Origin: CAVSWN01 sp963770995
GTDB lineage: Bacteria; Acidobacteriota; Vicinamibacteria; Vicinamibacterales; CAVVIG01
Assembly: GCA_963770995.1 (NCBI GenBank)
Contig: CAVYRS010000001.1
Span: 2,480,001-2,544,000 of the forward strand
Direction of reading: 5' to 3'
DNA: 64,000 nt
Below the pieces are notes generated by a model, which worked only from the letters and a program-made list of their open reading frames with translations, searched no databases and was not told the origin of the DNA. The translations under genes and the position numbers were made by a program. The stretch's first letter is position 1. Each line of letters opens with the position of its first letter. Positions 18,317 through 25,819 of the stretch are shown here, piece after piece.

Positions 18317-18553
18317 TTGTATGGGTCAGTATGAAGCGCGGTGGCGACTGCGACCACGGACAACACCCGTACAGGACCCGTACGGCGCTGAACTCGCACC
18401 GCACGTTTTCGAAAAACGTCCGCCACTTTCGGCTTCTGAAAATGTCGCCAAGGCACACGGACGAGACGCCGCGCGCTGAACCTCGGCTCGCCGCCATCGC
18501 GTCACAAAGACATGACCGCGAACGTTTCCTGCGCGTCAATCTCGGAGGATCCG

Positions 18554-18937
18554 ATGTCGTCAATGCGTCTCGCCGTTGTCTCGACGTTCCTGCTCTTCGC
18601 AGCCGCCTGCGGCGGCTATTCGTCTTCACCGTCGCCCACACCGTCTCCTACGCCCACACCAGGAGGGCCGTCATCGTCCGTCACCATTCCCGTGGGCGCC
18701 GAGTCGCTGGGAAACCGGGCGTACTCGCCAGACGAAGTGGATATCGCGGTGGGCACGACTGTCAGATGGATGAATGCCGACTCGGTGCCGCACACATCGA
18801 CGTCGGACGCGAACGGCTGGAATTCAGGAACGGTCGAACCCGGCGGACAGTTCGCGTTCACGTTCCAGACAGCCGGAACGTTCACGTATCACTGCACGAT
18901 TCACCCGGGAATGGTCGGAACGGTTGTCGTTCGGTGA
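18554..18937 (+). CDS. cupredoxin (plastocyanin-like) lipoprotein
   Basis: This 127-residue protein has a lipobox signal (MSSMRLAVVSTFLLFAAACG), a Ser/Pro/Thr linker (SSSPSPTPSPTPTPGG) and a type 1 copper domain. The first ligand His is in NADSVPHTSTS and the C-terminal Cys-His-Met loop is YHCTIHPGMVGTVVV. It is predicted to be a lipid-anchored periplasmic electron carrier. The start at 18554 is preferred over 18512 because it follows GGAGGATCCG and begins the signal peptide. It ends eight bases before the GNAT gene. The 237 bases upstream (18317-18553) hold no gene. Confidence 0.88.
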   Translation: MSSMRLAVVSTFLLFAAACGGYSSSPSPTPSPTPTPGGPSSSVTIPVGAESLGNRAYSPDEVDIAVGTTVRWMNADSVPHTSTSDANGWNSGTVEPGGQFAFTFQTAGTFTYHCTIHPGMVGTVVVR

Positions 18938-18944
18938 GCGTGCG

Positions 18945-19484
18945 ATGACTCAATCAGCTGCGTATCCGAGCGAGCTCGAGAGTCACATCGAGCTCCCGAA
19001 CCATCAGCTTCTTCACATCCGCGCGTTACGCCGGTGCGATGCGGGTCCGGTCCGCGAGCTTTACCAGCATCTGAGCGCTCGCACGCGGTACCTGCGATTC
19101 TTCTCGCCGATGCCGTCGCTCCCGGACTCTCTGCTGCGTCTGATCACCTGCGTCGACTACCGCCGCCAGGTGGCGCTGGTCGCGGAGCTGAGCTCGGAGC
19201 ATGGCGCCGACGTCGTAGCGTTCGGCAATTTTGCAGCGAACGACGAGGGCACGGCGGAGGTGGCGCTGGTGGTCGGCGACGAATGGCAGCGGCAGGGGAT
19301 CGGAACGATCCTCGCCGCGAAGCTCGTGGACGCGGCCACCGCGCGTGGCTTCGATCGGTTCGTCGCGAACGTGCTGTGGGAGAACGGCACCGTCATGCGC
19401 AAACTCATCGGGCACGTAGGCGAGGTGGTGTCGGGCTCCATGCAGTCCGGCGTCCTGAAGCTGTCGTTCGTCCGGCGGCATTAG
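18945..19484 (+). CDS. GNAT-family N-acetyltransferase
   Basis: The 179-residue protein shows the GNAT fold: LLHIRALRRCDAGPVRELYQ, SARTRYLRFFSP, a substrate-side strand, VALVVGDEWQRQGIGTILAA with the acetyl-CoA pyrophosphate-binding motif QRQGIGT, and ENGTVMRKLIGHVGEV. The N-terminal RTRYLRFF is typical of the acetyltransferase domain found in Pat-like protein lysine acetyltransferases. It is probably co-transcribed with the cupredoxin. Its TAG overlaps the TAA of the convergent yjjJ gene in the shared TTAG. Confidence 0.85.
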   Translation: MTQSAAYPSELESHIELPNHQLLHIRALRRCDAGPVRELYQHLSARTRYLRFFSPMPSLPDSLLRLITCVDYRRQVALVAELSSEHGADVVAFGNFAANDEGTAEVALVVGDEWQRQGIGTILAAKLVDAATARGFDRFVANVLWENGTVMRKLIGHVGEVVSGSMQSGVLKLSFVRRH

Positions 19485-20767
19485 CCACGCAGCACCGTCG
19501 CGTTTGCGGCGCAGATGCGTCGAACGTCGTCCGAGAGTCGACGATCATCGCTCGACCGCTGCCAGAACTCACGGGCGGCGACGCGGGCGTCATCCCAGAC
19601 GTCGAGCGTGTCAGCGGTCGCATGAGGCAACGTAAATACGCGAGCAGGCACCTGACCATCCGCTGACGGCGCGTAGAGCATCGACACCTGATCGAACGCC
19701 GGCGCAAGGCGCAGCGCCGAGCCGTCAGTGAAGAACACAATGTTGAACTGATGCCGATCGGTGTTGGCGATGAACGCACCGAACGCATCGAGCCACCGAA
19801 GACGGCGTGCATCTTCGTCAGCAATCCGCCCGGCCTCCCCCAGCATCGTCGCCGCCCGCGCCCACGAATCGGCCGCATCGTCGTGCACTGCAGCCAGACT
19901 CAACACCGCCACGCGTCCGCGCAGTCCCACGCGATCGAACCGCTCGCTTTCGAGGAAGCAGTGCGAAGCGGTCTCGACGATCTCCGTGCCCGCTGCGGAC
20001 AGACCACGTGAAGACACGACCTCGAGCGCCACCGCTTCGAGAATCAGCAGATCGCACCAGCGCCTCGCGACGACATCGCCCGCACCTCCGCGCGCGGCGA
20101 ACTTCACGAGGACATGACGTCCATCAGCGAGAACCCCGAACTTTGGCCGCTCGCCTCCAGCGGACGACCCGGGAGGATGTCCGGCGATGGTGGCTGCAGC
20201 GAGTTCCGGGTAATCGTCACGTTTCCTGGCCGGACTCTCGAGCGCCTGCCAACGGGCAAACGATTCATCACCGACAATGAGATTGCCGGGCAAGTCCTCT
20301 CCACGCCGCGACATGGCCAGCAACACGTGATGCTCGGACCAGTCCGTCAGGCGCTCCGGTAGCCGCACGTCCGCGTGAATCGTCGCAAAGTGTCGTCCCA
20401 GGAATCCCGATGGACGCGCGTCCGCCAGCTCAATCGGGAGCCCGTTCGACACCGTGCCGACGGGCATCCACACGGTCTGGCGCGCGGTCAGTGTGAAGAG
20501 ATCGCCAGCGGATTCCGCAGCCCCTTTTTCCGTGATGCGAAAGAGTGGAAAACGTGATGCATCAAGGCTCGGCCAATCCTGGCGCCATCCGTATCGTGTG
20601 GCGCGGCCCCGACCAATCTGAACAACGCTGGTGCCCGCCTCGCGTATCCGCCGCATCAAGGTGGCCGGTGAAACGTCGAGCCTCTGCCGCAGCTCTGCGG
20701 CGGCTAGGACTCCTCCCCGAAGTTCAGCGGAAATACTGCTCACAATGAAACGATTATATGGCCTCAC
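19481..20767 (-). CDS. yjjJ: HipA-family kinase with fused HTH (YjjJ type)
   Basis: This 428-residue protein fuses an N-terminal winged helix (AELRQRLDVSPATLMRRIRE, then IGRGRATRYGW) to a HipA-like kinase. Kinase landmarks are the P-loop-like region GGERPKFGVLADGRHVLVKF, the catalytic ANTDRHQFNIVF and the metal-site region APAFDQVSMLY. This is the arrangement of E. coli YjjJ, in which toxin kinase and DNA-binding parts share one chain and no separate HipB partner is needed. None is seen here. The start is GTG at 20767; the AT-rich upstream region suggests self-regulation. HipA kinases phosphorylate glutamyl-tRNA synthetase or other targets; the target here is unknown. Confidence 0.85.
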   Translation of the reverse strand: MRPYNRFIVSSISAELRGGVLAAAELRQRLDVSPATLMRRIREAGTSVVQIGRGRATRYGWRQDWPSLDASRFPLFRITEKGAAESAGDLFTLTARQTVWMPVGTVSNGLPIELADARPSGFLGRHFATIHADVRLPERLTDWSEHHVLLAMSRRGEDLPGNLIVGDESFARWQALESPARKRDDYPELAAATIAGHPPGSSAGGERPKFGVLADGRHVLVKFAARGGAGDVVARRWCDLLILEAVALEVVSSRGLSAAGTEIVETASHCFLESERFDRVGLRGRVAVLSLAAVHDDAADSWARAATMLGEAGRIADEDARRLRWLDAFGAFIANTDRHQFNIVFFTDGSALRLAPAFDQVSMLYAPSADGQVPARVFTLPHATADTLDVWDDARVAAREFWQRSSDDRRLSDDVRRICAANATVLRG

Positions 20768-20836
20768 AATTGCTACAAATTAGCTCTTCTAGTTTCAATC
20801 TGGAATGAAATGTGAAATCTTTTTGAAACGAATAAT
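20746..20836 (-). promoter_or_regulatory. AT-rich divergent promoter region with repeated TGAAA motifs
   Basis: Between yjjJ and padR 2 the composition turns strongly A/T. TGAAACGATTAT (20746) and TGAAACGAATAAT (20824) are near-identical direct copies. TTTCA-8 bp-TGAAA (20793-20810) is an inverted pair between them. The fused HTH of the YjjJ-like protein is the likely reader, giving autoregulation; this is an inference. Confidence 0.45.
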
Positions 20837-20867
20837 GACACACGCGAAAACCGATGCGGTGAACATG

Positions 20868-20907
20868 CCGTAGATGCTCTACGTCTTAAGCCGTAGACTC
20901 TCTACGG
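20868..20907 (+). promoter_or_regulatory. tandem PadR operator
   Basis: Two palindromes lie just before the padR 2 start: CGTAGA-TGC-TCTACG (core 20869-20883) and CCGTAGA-CTC-TCTACGG (20891-20907). Their centres are 23 bp apart, about two helical turns, so two dimers could bind the same face. The second ends two bases before the ATG, so binding would block transcription or initiation. Confidence 0.75.
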
Positions 20908-20909
20908 CT

Positions 20910-21281
20910 ATGTCCAAAAACCCAGACGACCGGCGCCTGGAGCTCCTCCAGGGCACTCTCGACATGCTCATTCTGCGGACCCTCCAGTGGGGACCTCAAC
21001 ACGGCCACGGTATCGGCCAGGCCATCCGGGCGCAATCCGACGACTTGCTGCGGGTCGAAACCGGCTCGCTTTATCCGGCGCTGCATCGCCTCGAGAAACG
21101 CGGGTGGCTGAAGGCCGAGTGGGGCGTCAGCGAGGCCAACCAGCGGGCGAAGTACTACCGGCTGACGGTGGCGGGAAAGGCTCAGCTCTCGCGTGAACAG
21201 GATCGCTGGTCGCAGCTCGTCAACGCCATCGGCCGCATCATGAATCCGGCGCCGGCCGGCGGACCGGAGATCAAAGAGTAA
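20910..21281 (+). CDS. PadR-family transcriptional regulator
   Basis: This 123-residue winged-helix regulator reads ELLQGTLDMLILRTLQWGPQ, HGHGIGQAIRAQSDD, the recognition segment VETGSLYPALHRLEKRGWLK and wing AKYYRLTVAGKAQL. It belongs to the classical acidobacterial PadR set that precedes ADOP permeases. The start at 20910 follows the tandem operator; the open frame back to 20874 would run through the operator and is rejected. Its TAA shares a base with the ATG of the permease, so the two genes are translationally coupled. Confidence 0.93.
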   Translation: MSKNPDDRRLELLQGTLDMLILRTLQWGPQHGHGIGQAIRAQSDDLLRVETGSLYPALHRLEKRGWLKAEWGVSEANQRAKYYRLTVAGKAQLSREQDRWSQLVNAIGRIMNPAPAGGPEIKE

Positions 21282-23902
21282 TGAGCACCGACCAGAACGA
21301 TCTCGACGACGAGATCCGCGGCCACATGGCGCTCAGCATCAAGGAGCGCATCGAGCGCGGCGACGATCCGGAATCCGCGCGTCTGGCCGCGTGGAAGGAA
21401 TTCGGCAACGTCACGCTCACCTGCGATTCCATCCGCGCCGTCTGGCGGCCGCGGTGGTTCGATACGGCCGAAGCGCTCTGGCACGACATCCGGATCGCGA
21501 TGCGCTCGCTCAATCGCACCAAGGGGCTCGCGATTGCCGTCGCCGTCACGCTCGCGCTCGGCATCGGCGCCAACGCGGCGATCTTCAGCGTCGTCCGTCA
21601 AGTGCTCCTGCGACCGCTGGTCAACCGCGGCGAGGATCGCCTGATCTACATCCGGCAAAGCGCGCCTGGCCACGGGGCGACGAACACGACGTTCTCCGTG
21701 CCGGAAATCGACGATCTCGAGTCACGCACGACGACCGTTGCCGCGTTCGGCGACTTCTCCACGATCGAGTTCACGATGGTCGGCCTCGGCGAGCCGCGCG
21801 TCGTGCAGTCGGGTGTCGTCGGCGGGAGCTATTTCGACGTCATGGGTCTGCGGCCCGTGCTCGGCCGCCTGCTCAACGCCTCGGACGACGGTCCGAAAGC
21901 GGTTGGCGTCGCGGTGCTGACGCATCGCTTCTGGACTGCGGCTCTCAACAGCGACCCGACGGTCATCGGCCGCAAGATCCGCCTCGGGTCGCGGACCGCG
22001 ACGGTCATCGGCGTGCTCGAACCGTCGATCCCGTATCCGGCGGACACCGAGATCATCGCGAACATGGTGACGAGCCCGCATCACCTCGGCGCGACGATGG
22101 TGACGGAGCGGACTCATCGCATGACGGAGCTCTTCGGGCGGCTGGCGCCCGGGGCGTCGATCGAGGATGCGCGAACGGAGCTCATCGGCGTGCACGCGGC
22201 GATTGTGCGCGACCATCCCGAGGCGTACTCGCCACAGTCGAACATGCAATTGAGCGTGACGCCGCTGCGCGATCAGATCACCGCGCCGGCGCGGACCGTG
22301 CTGCTGCTGCTCCTCGCGTCAGCGGGCGTGGTGTTCGTCATCGCCTGCTCGAACGTCGCGAACCTGATCCTCGCGCGCACCGTGCGCCGCGAGGGTGAGC
22401 TGGCCGTCCGCGCCGCGCTCGGCGCCGGCACGCACGCGCTGCGGCGGACGCTGCTCGCCGAGAGCCTGGTGCTCTGCGGCAGCGGCGCGATCCTCGGCGT
22501 GCTGCTGGCGCGGCCGATGGTGAGCGTGGTCGCGCGTTATGCCGCGCGCTTCTCGGTCCGTGCGCTCGACGTCACGGTGGATCCGAGCCTGCTGTGGGTC
22601 GGCGCCGGCCTGGCAATGCTGGCCGCGGTCGTGCTCGCGTACGTGCCGCGGCTGCCCTCGCCGATGGCGCCGGCCGGTCCGGCTATGGGCGGCGTGCGCA
22701 TCACGCCGGGGACGAACCGCCGGCTCCGCCTCTTCGCCGTCACGCAGATCGCCCTGTCGTTCGTGCTGCTGGCCGGCGCGGGCATGATTCTCTCCGCGCT
22801 CGTGGCGTTGCAGAACGCGCGCACGGGCTTCGAGACGCGCCAGGTCCTGGCGATTGACGTGCCGCTGCCGATCGAATCCTTCGGGCAGAAGTCGATCGCG
22901 TTCTTCGACGACGCGACGCGGCGCATCGCCACACTTCCGGGCGTGGAGCGCGTCGCGGCCGGGAACTTCGTGCCGTGGCGGGATGCCGGCGGCACGTTCT
23001 CCGGCGCCACGCAGTTCGCGTCCGACGGCTACACGCCCGCCGACGGCGAGGAGAATCCGCGCGCGCGCCTGCGCAACGTCACGCCGGGGTTCTTCGCGGC
23101 GCTCGGCGTCCCGTTCGTCGCCGGCCGCGACTTCACGGACGAGGACAAGGGCAACAGCGAGCTCGTCGTGGTCGTGAGCCAGAGCCTCGCGCAGCGGCTG
23201 TTCCCGAACGGCGACGCGTTGAACCATCACATGTGGTGGACGGATCCGTACTTCGGCAAGCCGGCGCCTCGACGGATCGTCGGCGTCGTCGCCGATGTCG
23301 ACGATCAGAACGTCGTACCGAAGCCGGCGATGGCCGTCTATCACCCGCTGCGGCAGCTCCCGTTCGGTGGGCGCCTGTTCGTGCACACGGCTGGCGATCC
23401 GTACGCGCTGGTCGGCCCGGTGACGCGCATCATCCGCGAGATCTCCGCCGATCAGCCGGTCGAACGCGCCGCGACGCTCGCGGACGTGCGCGCCCAGGTG
23501 CTGGCGCCCGAACGGTTGAACGCGTTCGTCTTCTCCGGCTTCGCCGGCGTCGCGCTGCTGATCGCCGTCGTCGGTGTGGCGGGTGTGCTGGCGTTCTCAG
23601 TGAGCGCGCGCACGCGCGAGTTCGGCGTGCGCCTGGCCATCGGATCGGCGCCTCGCCATCTGCTCGCGCGTGTCCTGTCGGAAGGCGCGGCGATCGCGTC
23701 GATTGGAATCGTCGCCGGAGCGGCAGCCGGCTACGTGCTGGGCCGCGTGGCGACGAGCTATCTCGATCACCTGGCACTGCCGAGTGCGGTGGCCGTGCTC
23801 GGCGCCGCCGCCGTGCTGATGTGCGCGGCCGTTGTCGCGTCGCTGACGCCGGCCGCACGCGCGTCGCGTGTGGACGTGCTGCAGGCGCTTCGGTCGGAGT
23901 AA
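21281..23902 (+). CDS. ADOP-type MacB-like ABC permease
   Basis: This 873-residue duplicated permease has the other ADOP prefix domain (LDDEIRGHMALSIKERIERG, then SARLAAWKEFGNV). A first TM follows near 85-105, then a MacB-core periplasmic domain, FtsX half 1 (LARTVRREGELAVRAALGAG) and FtsX half 2 ending with RTREFGVRLAIGSAPRHLLA and RASRVDVLQALRSE. It is coupled to padR 2 upstream. No ATPase gene is adjacent. The prefix differs from the permease at 10335, so the two modules are not recent duplicates. Confidence 0.93.
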   Translation: MSTDQNDLDDEIRGHMALSIKERIERGDDPESARLAAWKEFGNVTLTCDSIRAVWRPRWFDTAEALWHDIRIAMRSLNRTKGLAIAVAVTLALGIGANAAIFSVVRQVLLRPLVNRGEDRLIYIRQSAPGHGATNTTFSVPEIDDLESRTTTVAAFGDFSTIEFTMVGLGEPRVVQSGVVGGSYFDVMGLRPVLGRLLNASDDGPKAVGVAVLTHRFWTAALNSDPTVIGRKIRLGSRTATVIGVLEPSIPYPADTEIIANMVTSPHHLGATMVTERTHRMTELFGRLAPGASIEDARTELIGVHAAIVRDHPEAYSPQSNMQLSVTPLRDQITAPARTVLLLLLASAGVVFVIACSNVANLILARTVRREGELAVRAALGAGTHALRRTLLAESLVLCGSGAILGVLLARPMVSVVARYAARFSVRALDVTVDPSLLWVGAGLAMLAAVVLAYVPRLPSPMAPAGPAMGGVRITPGTNRRLRLFAVTQIALSFVLLAGAGMILSALVALQNARTGFETRQVLAIDVPLPIESFGQKSIAFFDDATRRIATLPGVERVAAGNFVPWRDAGGTFSGATQFASDGYTPADGEENPRARLRNVTPGFFAALGVPFVAGRDFTDEDKGNSELVVVVSQSLAQRLFPNGDALNHHMWWTDPYFGKPAPRRIVGVVADVDDQNVVPKPAMAVYHPLRQLPFGGRLFVHTAGDPYALVGPVTRIIREISADQPVERAATLADVRAQVLAPERLNAFVFSGFAGVALLIAVVGVAGVLAFSVSARTREFGVRLAIGSAPRHLLARVLSEGAAIASIGIVAGAAAGYVLGRVATSYLDHLALPSAVAVLGAAAVLMCAAVVASLTPAARASRVDVLQALRSE

Positions 23903-23907
23903 ACAAC

Positions 23908-25743
23908 ATGAACGAACCAACTCCTCGACGTCCTATTCGACTGTGGCCCGGTGTTGTCGCGGTCGTGCTTCAGTGGCTCGCCTTTATCTCCGCCTTCGTC
24001 GGCTACCAGATGCTGTACGGCATGGGCGGCGCCATCGGCCTCGGCGCGGTCATCATCGTGTGGTGGCTGTTCTTCAGCCGCGCACCCTGGCTCGACCGCG
24101 TGGCCGCGATCGCCGTGATGCCCATCGTGGCTATCGCGATGAAGCCCGTCGTGCACCAATCGATCGAGAACGGATTCATGGGGAATCTGCTGTTCATTTT
24201 CTCCATTCCGTTCTTGTGTCTCGCGCTGGTGTCGTGGGCGGCGGCAACACGGCGGCTCGCCAGCCCGTCGCGCTTGATATTTCTCGTCCCCGCGATGTTT
24301 GTTGCCGTTGGAGCGCTCGCGCTCGTACGCACCGGCGGAATTACCGGCGCCTCCAAATCGGACTTCCACTGGCGGTGGACGCCGACGCCCGAGGAGCGGC
24401 TGCTGGCACAAGCCGCAGAAGAACCCGAGGTCCGTCCGTCGGCTCCGCCGGCCGCTGCTCCAGCTCCCGCCGACGCGCCCGTCGCAGCACCGGCGCGCCC
24501 GGAGCCTGCCGCCGCGGCGCCAACAACGGCGAAAGCGCCCGGGACATCTGCCGCTGCCGCGCCCATCGTCCCGGAACCGCCGGCGATCTGGCCCGGCTTC
24601 CGCGGACCCAACCGCGACAGCGTGATTCGCGGTGTCCAGATCGAAACCGACTGGTCGAAATCGCCGCCGGCTGAATTGTGGCGTCAGAAGATCGGTCCGG
24701 CCTGGTCGTCGTTCGCCGTGCGTGGCGATCTGATCTACACGCAGGAGCAGCGCGGCGACGACGAGGACGTGTCCTGCTACAACCTCACCACCGGCAAGCT
24801 GGTGTGGCGGCACAAGGACGCGGCGCGGTTCTGGGAATCGAACGGCGGCGCGGGTCCGCGCGGAACGCCGACGCTCAGCAATGGCCGCATCTACACGCAC
24901 GGCGCAACCGGCATCGTCAACGCGCTCGATGCGAGCACCGGCGCGGTTGTCTGGTCGCGCAATTCAGCGGCTGACACGGGTGCGCCGCTCCCGGGCTGGG
25001 GATTTACGAGTTCACCCCTGGTGATCAAGGACCAGGTGGTCGTCGCCGCTTCCGGCCGGCTCGTCGCCTACGACATCACCAACGGCACGCCGCGGTGGTC
25101 GCGCAAGACCGGCGGCGGCGGCTACAGCTCGCCGCACCTGATGACGATCGATGGCGTTGACCAGATCGTGCTGCAGCATGGCGCCGGCGCGATGAGCGTG
25201 GCGCCCGCTGACGGCGCGGTGCTCTGGCAGCACATGTGGGATACGGGCGTCGCCATCGTGCAGCCGGTGCTGGCGGACGAGAGCACTGTCGTGATCGTAG
25301 GCGGCGACGCCATGGGTGGCAGGGGTCTGCGCCGCCTCACCGTCTCGTATGGCGATGGCGGGTGGACCGCCGAAGAACGCTGGACGTCAACCGGGCTGAA
25401 GCCGTACTTCAACGATTTCGTCATTCACAAGGGCCACGCATACGGCTTCGACAACAGCATCATGGCGTGCATCGATCTCGCGACCGGCACGCGCAAATGG
25501 AAGGGCGGACGCTACGGCCACGGCCAGATGGTCCTGCTGCCCGATCAGGATTTGCTTTTGGTGCTGTCGGAAGAAGGCGAGCTAGCGCTGGTCAAGGCGA
25601 CGCCCGATCAATTCGCCGAAGTAGCCAAGGTCCCCGCGATCGAGGGCAAGACCTGGAACCATCCCGTGCTCGCCGGCGACGTGCTGCTCGTTCGCAACGG
25701 CGAAGAGATGGCGGCGTTCCGGCTGTCGCTCGCGAGTCGCTAA
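23908..25743 (+). CDS. membrane-anchored PQQ-like beta-propeller protein
   Basis: The 611-residue protein starts five bases after the permease stop, with GGAG inside the previous gene's end. Four TM helices lie in residues 12-145 (VVAVVLQWLAFISAFVGYQM; LGAVIIVWWLFF; LLFIFSIPFLCLALVSWA; LIFLVPAMFVAVGALALV). An Ala/Pro linker (about 172-225) leads to an extracytoplasmic PQQ/BamB-type propeller: FRGPNRDSVIRGVQIETDW, YNLTTGKLVWRHKD, ALDASTGAVVWSRNS, IDLATGTRKWKGGRYGHGQM. WPGFRGPNRD is typical of secreted acidobacterial and planctomycete propellers. A structural or quinoprotein-like role is possible; no catalytic residue set is evident. Confidence 0.85.
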   Translation: MNEPTPRRPIRLWPGVVAVVLQWLAFISAFVGYQMLYGMGGAIGLGAVIIVWWLFFSRAPWLDRVAAIAVMPIVAIAMKPVVHQSIENGFMGNLLFIFSIPFLCLALVSWAAATRRLASPSRLIFLVPAMFVAVGALALVRTGGITGASKSDFHWRWTPTPEERLLAQAAEEPEVRPSAPPAAAPAPADAPVAAPARPEPAAAAPTTAKAPGTSAAAAPIVPEPPAIWPGFRGPNRDSVIRGVQIETDWSKSPPAELWRQKIGPAWSSFAVRGDLIYTQEQRGDDEDVSCYNLTTGKLVWRHKDAARFWESNGGAGPRGTPTLSNGRIYTHGATGIVNALDASTGAVVWSRNSAADTGAPLPGWGFTSSPLVIKDQVVVAASGRLVAYDITNGTPRWSRKTGGGGYSSPHLMTIDGVDQIVLQHGAGAMSVAPADGAVLWQHMWDTGVAIVQPVLADESTVVIVGGDAMGGRGLRRLTVSYGDGGWTAEERWTSTGLKPYFNDFVIHKGHAYGFDNSIMACIDLATGTRKWKGGRYGHGQMVLLPDQDLLLVLSEEGELALVKATPDQFAEVAKVPAIEGKTWNHPVLAGDVLLVRNGEEMAAFRLSLASR

Positions 25744-25819
25744 CAGAATTACCGTTCAAACCGGACGTCGCATAGAGTGGTGTTGTAGCGACTGATGTTC
25801 GTCGCTCGGCAACACGTCC

